Under the pieces are notes generated by a model that ran no database searches, was not told where the DNA came from, and saw nothing but the letters and a program-made list of their open reading frames with translations. Positions 59,844 through 64,000 of a stretch of 64,000 nt of DNA are shown here, in pieces. Origin of the DNA: Mytilus trossulus (lineage: Eukaryota; Mollusca; Bivalvia; Mytilida; Mytilidae); contig NC_086380.1 in assembly GCF_036588685.1 (NCBI RefSeq), positions 32,568,474-32,632,473 on the forward strand. Reading direction: 5' to 3'. The stretch's first letter is position 1; every line of letters begins with the position of its first letter. Position numbers and translations under genes: made by a program.

Positions 59844-59913
59844 GTTGTGACGGATTATTCTAGAACACGCTAGAACGGAACATTGTGGAAAATCCTGGAA
59901 AGTTACAACGGAA

Positions 59914-60287
59914 GTTTCTGGAATAACGTAGAAGTTTAAATTACGCATCTTTTATAAGGATCATTCTAGAAAGTTCTAATCATTCTGTGATTGTTCCAGT
60001 GATTCCTAAACTGCACAGTTATAAGATTATTTGGTAAACAACTATCAGGCCATACAACACAAATTAGGCCAACATAAATAAACATAATAATTACAATATC
60101 GTTTCTGGAATAACGTAGAAGTTTAAATTACGCATCTTTTATAAGGATCATTCTAGAAAGTTCTAATCATTCTGTGATTGTTCCAGTGATTCCTAAACTG
60201 CACAGTTATAAGATTATTTGGTAAACAACTATCAGGCCATACAACACAAATTAGGCCAACATAAATAAACATAATAATTACAATATC
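59914..60287. repeat. 187-bp tandem duplication in LTR U3
   Basis: 59914-60100 and 60101-60287 are direct copies, each starting GTTTCTGGAATAACG and ending TTACAATATC. No difference was noticed between them. Confidence 0.92.
60151..60163. promoter_or_regulatory. Heat-shock-element-like motif
   Basis: TTCTAGAAAGTTC is three alternating pentamers (TTC-nn-GAA-nn-TTC). The twin is at 59964-59976. Further CTAGAA and GGAA/TTCTGGAA half sites lie at 59855-59925. Confidence 0.5.
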
Positions 60288-60293
60288 ATAACA

Positions 60294-60306
60294 CCTCCCC
60301 CCTTAA
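60294..60306 (-). promoter_or_regulatory. Polypurine tract
   Basis: Minus-strand purine run AAGGGGGGAGG directly before the LTR start TGTTATG; second-strand priming site of the retroelement. Confidence 0.8.
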
Positions 60307-60377
60307 AAGAAGTTTTAGTGTAACAAAAACTTATCATGAATAATATGAACAAAAATACATAATATATACAAAGTGAT

Positions 60378-63300
60378 TTAATAAGCTCTAGATAAAGCAT
60401 CAGCTATTACATTATCTTTACCCTTAATATGTTTTACAATTACATCATATTCCTGTAACAATAAACTCCACCTAGTCAACCTCTGATTCTTGTTTCTCAT
60501 TTTATGCATGAAGGTGAGAGGATTATGATCAGTATAAACAAGAATAGGATATACAGTGGGATTCAAATATACATCAAAATGTTGAAGTGCTGACAACATT
60601 GCAAAACACTCTTTTTCAATAGTTGAATAATTTTTCTGATGTTTATCTAATTTCTTAGAAAAATATGATATAGGTTTTTCAACATTATCATCTGTCTCTT
60701 GATATAAAACAGCTCCTATTCCTACATCGCTTGCATCAACGGCAAGTTTAAATTGTTTTTCAAAGTCTGGAGTAATCAGAACTGGACTATTAATTAAAAG
60801 TGATTTGCTATTTTCAAAAGCTTTTTGACAATTTTCACTCCAGATAAATTTAGAGTCTTTTCGTAAAAGATGAGTCAATGGTTGAACAACAGTAGCAAAA
60901 TTTGAACAAAATTTCCTGTAAAATCCAATCATGCCTAAATATCTCATAAGTTGTTTTCTATTTGTAGGAGGAGGAAATTTGGAAATAGCTTCCACTTTAG
61001 CCATTATAGGTTTTACTTGACCTTGGCCAACTGTATGCCCTAAATAATCAACAGTGGCCTGACAAAATTCACTTTTACCAAGATTAACAGTCAAATTTGA
61101 TTTTGACAATCTATCAAAAGTATCATACAAATGTGTTAAATGCTGTTCCCAGCTATCACTACATACAATTAGATCATCAATATAAGCATAACAACAGTCT
61201 AAATCTTTTATAACATTATTGATCATTCTTTGAAATGTAGCTGGAGCACTTTTCATGCCAAACGGCATTACAGTATATTGAAATAAGCCATCTGGTGTAA
61301 TAAAAGCTGATATTTCACGAGCTCTCTGTGTCAATGGAACTTGCCAATAACCTTTCAATAAATCAAATTTGCTCACAAAGTTTGCTTGACCAATATTGTC
61401 AATACAATCGTCTATCCTTGGAATCGGATAGGAATCAGATTTTGAGACTGAATTTACTTTTCTGAAATCAGTCACGAAACGAAAGGTTTTATCTGGTTTT
61501 GGCACAAGGAGACAAGGAGAGCTCCATTCACTGTTACTCGGCTCAATAATATCATTGTCAAGCATATATTTAATTTCTTTTCTCATAACTTCAAGTTTGA
61601 GTGGATTGAGCCTGTAAGGATGTTGCTTAATTGGAGAAGCATCTCCGACATCAACATCATGACAAACAGCAGTGGTTTTGTTTGGCACATCTGGAAAAAG
61701 ATTTTTAAAAGAAAATACCAAAGTTTTTATTTCTTCTCTACGATCAAAAGACAGATGTGCAAGTTTTGAATCTAAATTTGACAAAATTTCTGAATTTTTC
61801 AATCTAACTGTCTCTTCCATAGTTTTACAACTAAAAGTTGGTTCAATTACATCTGGTTTGTCATGATTGTTCTCAAATTTAACCATGCCTAAAGTGGCAA
61901 CTGGTTTACTATCACATAGTACATTAGTACGCTCAAAATATGGTTTTAACATATTAATATGACACACTCTATTTTGTTTGCGCCGACCTGGAGTTTTTAC
62001 AATATAATTCAAATCATTAATTTTACTCTCTATTGTATAAGGACCACAATATTTAGCCTGTAAAGGATGTCCAGGGACAGGCAGAAATACAAGTACCTTA
62101 TCACCAGGCTCAAAAACTCTGTCCCTGGCAGCTTTATCATACCATATTTTCATCTTGTTCTGTGCATTTTTTAAGTTTTTCTGAGCAATTTGACAAGCAG
62201 TATACAATTTTTCTTTAAATCTAGATACATAGTCTAAAAGATTCAAGTCAGTATGTTCAGTAAGCCACTTTTCCTTAATCAATTTTAACGGTCCCCTTAC
62301 AGTATGACCAAATACCAACTCAAAGGGACTAAATCCAAGGGATTCTTGAACAGCCTCTCGAACCGCAAAAAGTAGAAAGTGAACTCCATCATCCCAGTCT
62401 CTGTCAAATTGAAGACAAAAAGTTCTAATCATGTTCTTCAATGTTTGATGAAAACGTTCTAAGGCACCTTGAGATTCTGGATGATAAGCACTTGATCTGT
62501 ACTGAGCAATCCCTAACTGGTATACGACTTGCTGAAATAAACCTGACATGAAATTTGATCCCTGGTCGGACTGTATAGACTTAGGAAGTCCTACTAATGT
62601 GAAAAATTTGATCAAAGCTTTGACGATAGTAGGTGTCTTGATATTTCTGAGCGGAATAGCTTCAGGAAAGCGGGTAGATGTACACATGATTGTCAATAAA
62701 TATGCATTTCCAGTCTTGGTCTTTGGTAGAGGTCCAACACAGTCAATTAGAACTCTGCTGAAAGGTTCGTCAAAGGCTGGAATAGGCAGAAGTGGTGCTG
62801 GTGGTATTTTCTGGTTAGGCTTACCAACAACCTGGCATATATGACATGATTTGCAGTATTCTGCGACATCATTTCTAAGTCTGGGCCAGTAGAAATGCTG
62901 CAAGATCTTAAGGCAAGTCTTCTTTATACCTAAGTGTCCAGCCAAGGGGGTGTCATGGGCAAGACCAATAATTTCTTGCCGATAAACTTTAGGCACCACA
63001 ACTTGGTATACCACTCTCCATTCCTCCTCTAAGGTAGCATCAGGAGGCCTCCACTTCCTCATTAAAATGCCGTCTTGATGGAAATAGCATTCAGCCTCTT
63101 TGTCTGCTTCCTCCTGTGGTTGAGCTCTCTGGCTGAGCTGAAGAACCTCAGGGTCTTTATGTTGTTCTTCGGATAAATTTTCTCGGTCTAATGAATGGCT
63201 GTTAACGTCTGGCCATGGCATAATAACATTCTTGTTAACACTAGGTGGTTTTGTAATGGCCTTTTCTGAGCTACCAGGACCTTCAATGTCAGCTATAAAA

Positions 63301-64000
63301 GTGTCAGAAAGGTCCATGTAATCAAATTTGTCTTCTTGCAAATTCTCATATTGTTGTTTTCTAGCCATCGCCCTAGTAACAACACAAGCTGGATACAATT
63401 CAGCATCATCTTCAGGTGATTTAACATCCACCACCGGTTCACTGGTAACAATTGGTTCAGCAACCACTTTGTTCCTAGCTAGATCATTTCCTAGCAATAA
63501 TGTAACACCCTCAACAGGGAGATTAGGACGAACACCTACAACAACTGGTCCAGTTATCAAATCTGACTTCAGATAAATACGATGAAGAGGAACATCTATA
63601 CAACCCAACTCTACACCTTGTAACAAAACGGAGGCACCAACAGAAGTCTTCTCAGACAAAGGCAACACACCTTCTAACAATAAAGATAGAGAAGCTCCAG
63701 TGTCCCGTAAAATCTTAATAGGCTGAAGAGTGGTATCATCAACAATAGCAACAAACCCATCAGACATGAAGGGTTTATATTCCTCCATATAATCACAAAA
63801 ACTGGACTTAAAAGCCTGACGCGCAGGACATTCCAATGTACTGGTAATATAAGGTGTCGTACAAGCACTGGTTTTTGGCTTATTATCTCGTTCATTCTTC
63901 TTCTGGAGTTTAAAACAGTCAGCCATCAGGTGACCAGTCTTCTTACAATAAGCACAAGTCAGTGACTTCTTCTCAAAAGTATCAAATTTTGGACTAGACA
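60378..64000 (-). CDS. Gypsy-type Gag-Pol, integrase before RT (partial, 5' end outside window)
   Basis: The frame stays open to the window edge. Upstream of the first in-window ATG (63926) it encodes a zinc knuckle CAYCKKTGHLMADC, so the true start lies outside. Numbering from 63926: protease DTGAS at 75-79; integrase HHCC with H324, H331, C361 and C364; integrase core D395, D454 and E490 (D-D-35-E); GPY/F-like module at 628-665; RT with FDLLKGYW (D855) and YIDD at 915-918; RNase H with D1064, E1104, D1133 and D1176, ending ADALSRAY. No frameshift or internal stop, so it may be recently active. Domain order is PR-INT-RT-RH; standard Gypsy elements place INT last. This is the order described for Gmr1-like Ty3/Gypsy elements. 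The residues themselves are Gypsy-like, not copia-like. Confidence 0.95.
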   Translation of the reverse strand, partial: SSPKFDTFEKKSLTCAYCKKTGHLMADCFKLQKKNERDNKPKTSACTTPYITSTLECPARQAFKSSFCDYMEEYKPFMSDGFVAIVDDTTLQPIKILRDTGASLSLLLEGVLPLSEKTSVGASVLLQGVELGCIDVPLHRIYLKSDLITGPVVVGVRPNLPVEGVTLLLGNDLARNKVVAEPIVTSEPVVDVKSPEDDAELYPACVVTRAMARKQQYENLQEDKFDYMDLSDTFIADIEGPGSSEKAITKPPSVNKNVIMPWPDVNSHSLDRENLSEEQHKDPEVLQLSQRAQPQEEADKEAECYFHQDGILMRKWRPPDATLEEEWRVVYQVVVPKVYRQEIIGLAHDTPLAGHLGIKKTCLKILQHFYWPRLRNDVAEYCKSCHICQVVGKPNQKIPPAPLLPIPAFDEPFSRVLIDCVGPLPKTKTGNAYLLTIMCTSTRFPEAIPLRNIKTPTIVKALIKFFTLVGLPKSIQSDQGSNFMSGLFQQVVYQLGIAQYRSSAYHPESQGALERFHQTLKNMIRTFCLQFDRDWDDGVHFLLFAVREAVQESLGFSPFELVFGHTVRGPLKLIKEKWLTEHTDLNLLDYVSRFKEKLYTACQIAQKNLKNAQNKMKIWYDKAARDRVFEPGDKVLVFLPVPGHPLQAKYCGPYTIESKINDLNYIVKTPGRRKQNRVCHINMLKPYFERTNVLCDSKPVATLGMVKFENNHDKPDVIEPTFSCKTMEETVRLKNSEILSNLDSKLAHLSFDRREEIKTLVFSFKNLFPDVPNKTTAVCHDVDVGDASPIKQHPYRLNPLKLEVMRKEIKYMLDNDIIEPSNSEWSSPCLLVPKPDKTFRFVTDFRKVNSVSKSDSYPIPRIDDCIDNIGQANFVSKFDLLKGYWQVPLTQRAREISAFITPDGLFQYTVMPFGMKSAPATFQRMINNVIKDLDCCYAYIDDLIVCSDSWEQHLTHLYDTFDRLSKSNLTVNLGKSEFCQATVDYLGHTVGQGQVKPIMAKVEAISKFPPPTNRKQLMRYLGMIGFYRKFCSNFATVVQPLTHLLRKDSKFIWSENCQKAFENSKSLLINSPVLITPDFEKQFKLAVDASDVGIGAVLYQETDDNVEKPISYFSKKLDKHQKNYSTIEKECFAMLSALQHFDVYLNPTVYPILVYTDHNPLTFMHKMRNKNQRLTRWSLLLQEYDVIVKHIKGKDNVIADALSRAY

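Larger units (their letters stand above)
59509..60293 (-). repeat. 3' LTR of Gypsy-type element (785 bp)
   Basis: On the minus strand it begins TGTTATGATATTG and ends GGCCGTAACA, i.e. TGTTA...TAACA with TG/CA termini. A polypurine tract (AAGGGGGGAGG on the minus strand) abuts its start. In minus orientation it contains HSE-like motifs (60163-60151 and 59976-59964), a TATA run at 59843-59834 and AATAAA at 59585-59580, a sensible U3-R-U5 order. U3 has an exact-length 187-bp tandem duplication. The 5' LTR lies outside the window. Confidence 0.9.

Overview
The window looks like nuclear DNA of a marine bivalve, most probably a Mytilus-type mussel. It is AT-rich, its genes have spliceosomal introns, and it is crowded with degenerate interspersed repeats of the kind I associate with mussel genomes. 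The species call is inference; no marker gene was tested.

Layout. 1-6 kb: a tandem repeat, then a 4.67-kb TIR-bounded, TTAA-flanked element with nested SINE-like and other repeats and no recognised gene. 6-16 kb: two minus-strand dynein light chain LC8 genes (6583-6852 and 13515-13784) sharing a coding exon, a spliced leader exon boundary and a promoter-like block. Between them lies a 1.73-kb element with 360-bp terminal direct repeats whose only long ORF is gag-like (zinc knuckle plus coiled coil, no pol). 16.1-24.3 kb: a complete minus-strand TRAF-family gene that I assembled from eight exons with matching splice phases (456 aa: RING, TRAF zinc fingers, coiled coil, MATH). Its introns hold a minisatellite and an 859-bp TIR element.

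24.9-59.5 kb: a large segmental duplication carrying seven minus-strand, intronless, rhodopsin-like GPCR genes in the order [A A B] A [A A B]. Five are open, one lost TM6-TM7 by deletion, and one has a one-base frameshift. The copies act as filled and empty sites for each other, so several small mobile elements can be bounded to within a few bases.

59.5-64 kb: the 3' part of a minus-strand Ty3/Gypsy-superfamily LTR retrotransposon, inserted into the second duplicate. Integrase precedes reverse transcriptase (protease-integrase-RT-RNase H), a Gmr1-like, copia-like domain order. Its LTR carries a 187-bp tandem duplication with heat-shock-element-like motifs.

The host genes belong to separate systems: LC8 is a cytoskeletal hub protein, TRAF is an immune or developmental signalling adaptor, and the GPCRs are probable chemical or peptide receptors. 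The most distinctive content is the receptor array with its duplication history, and the two unusual retroelements.
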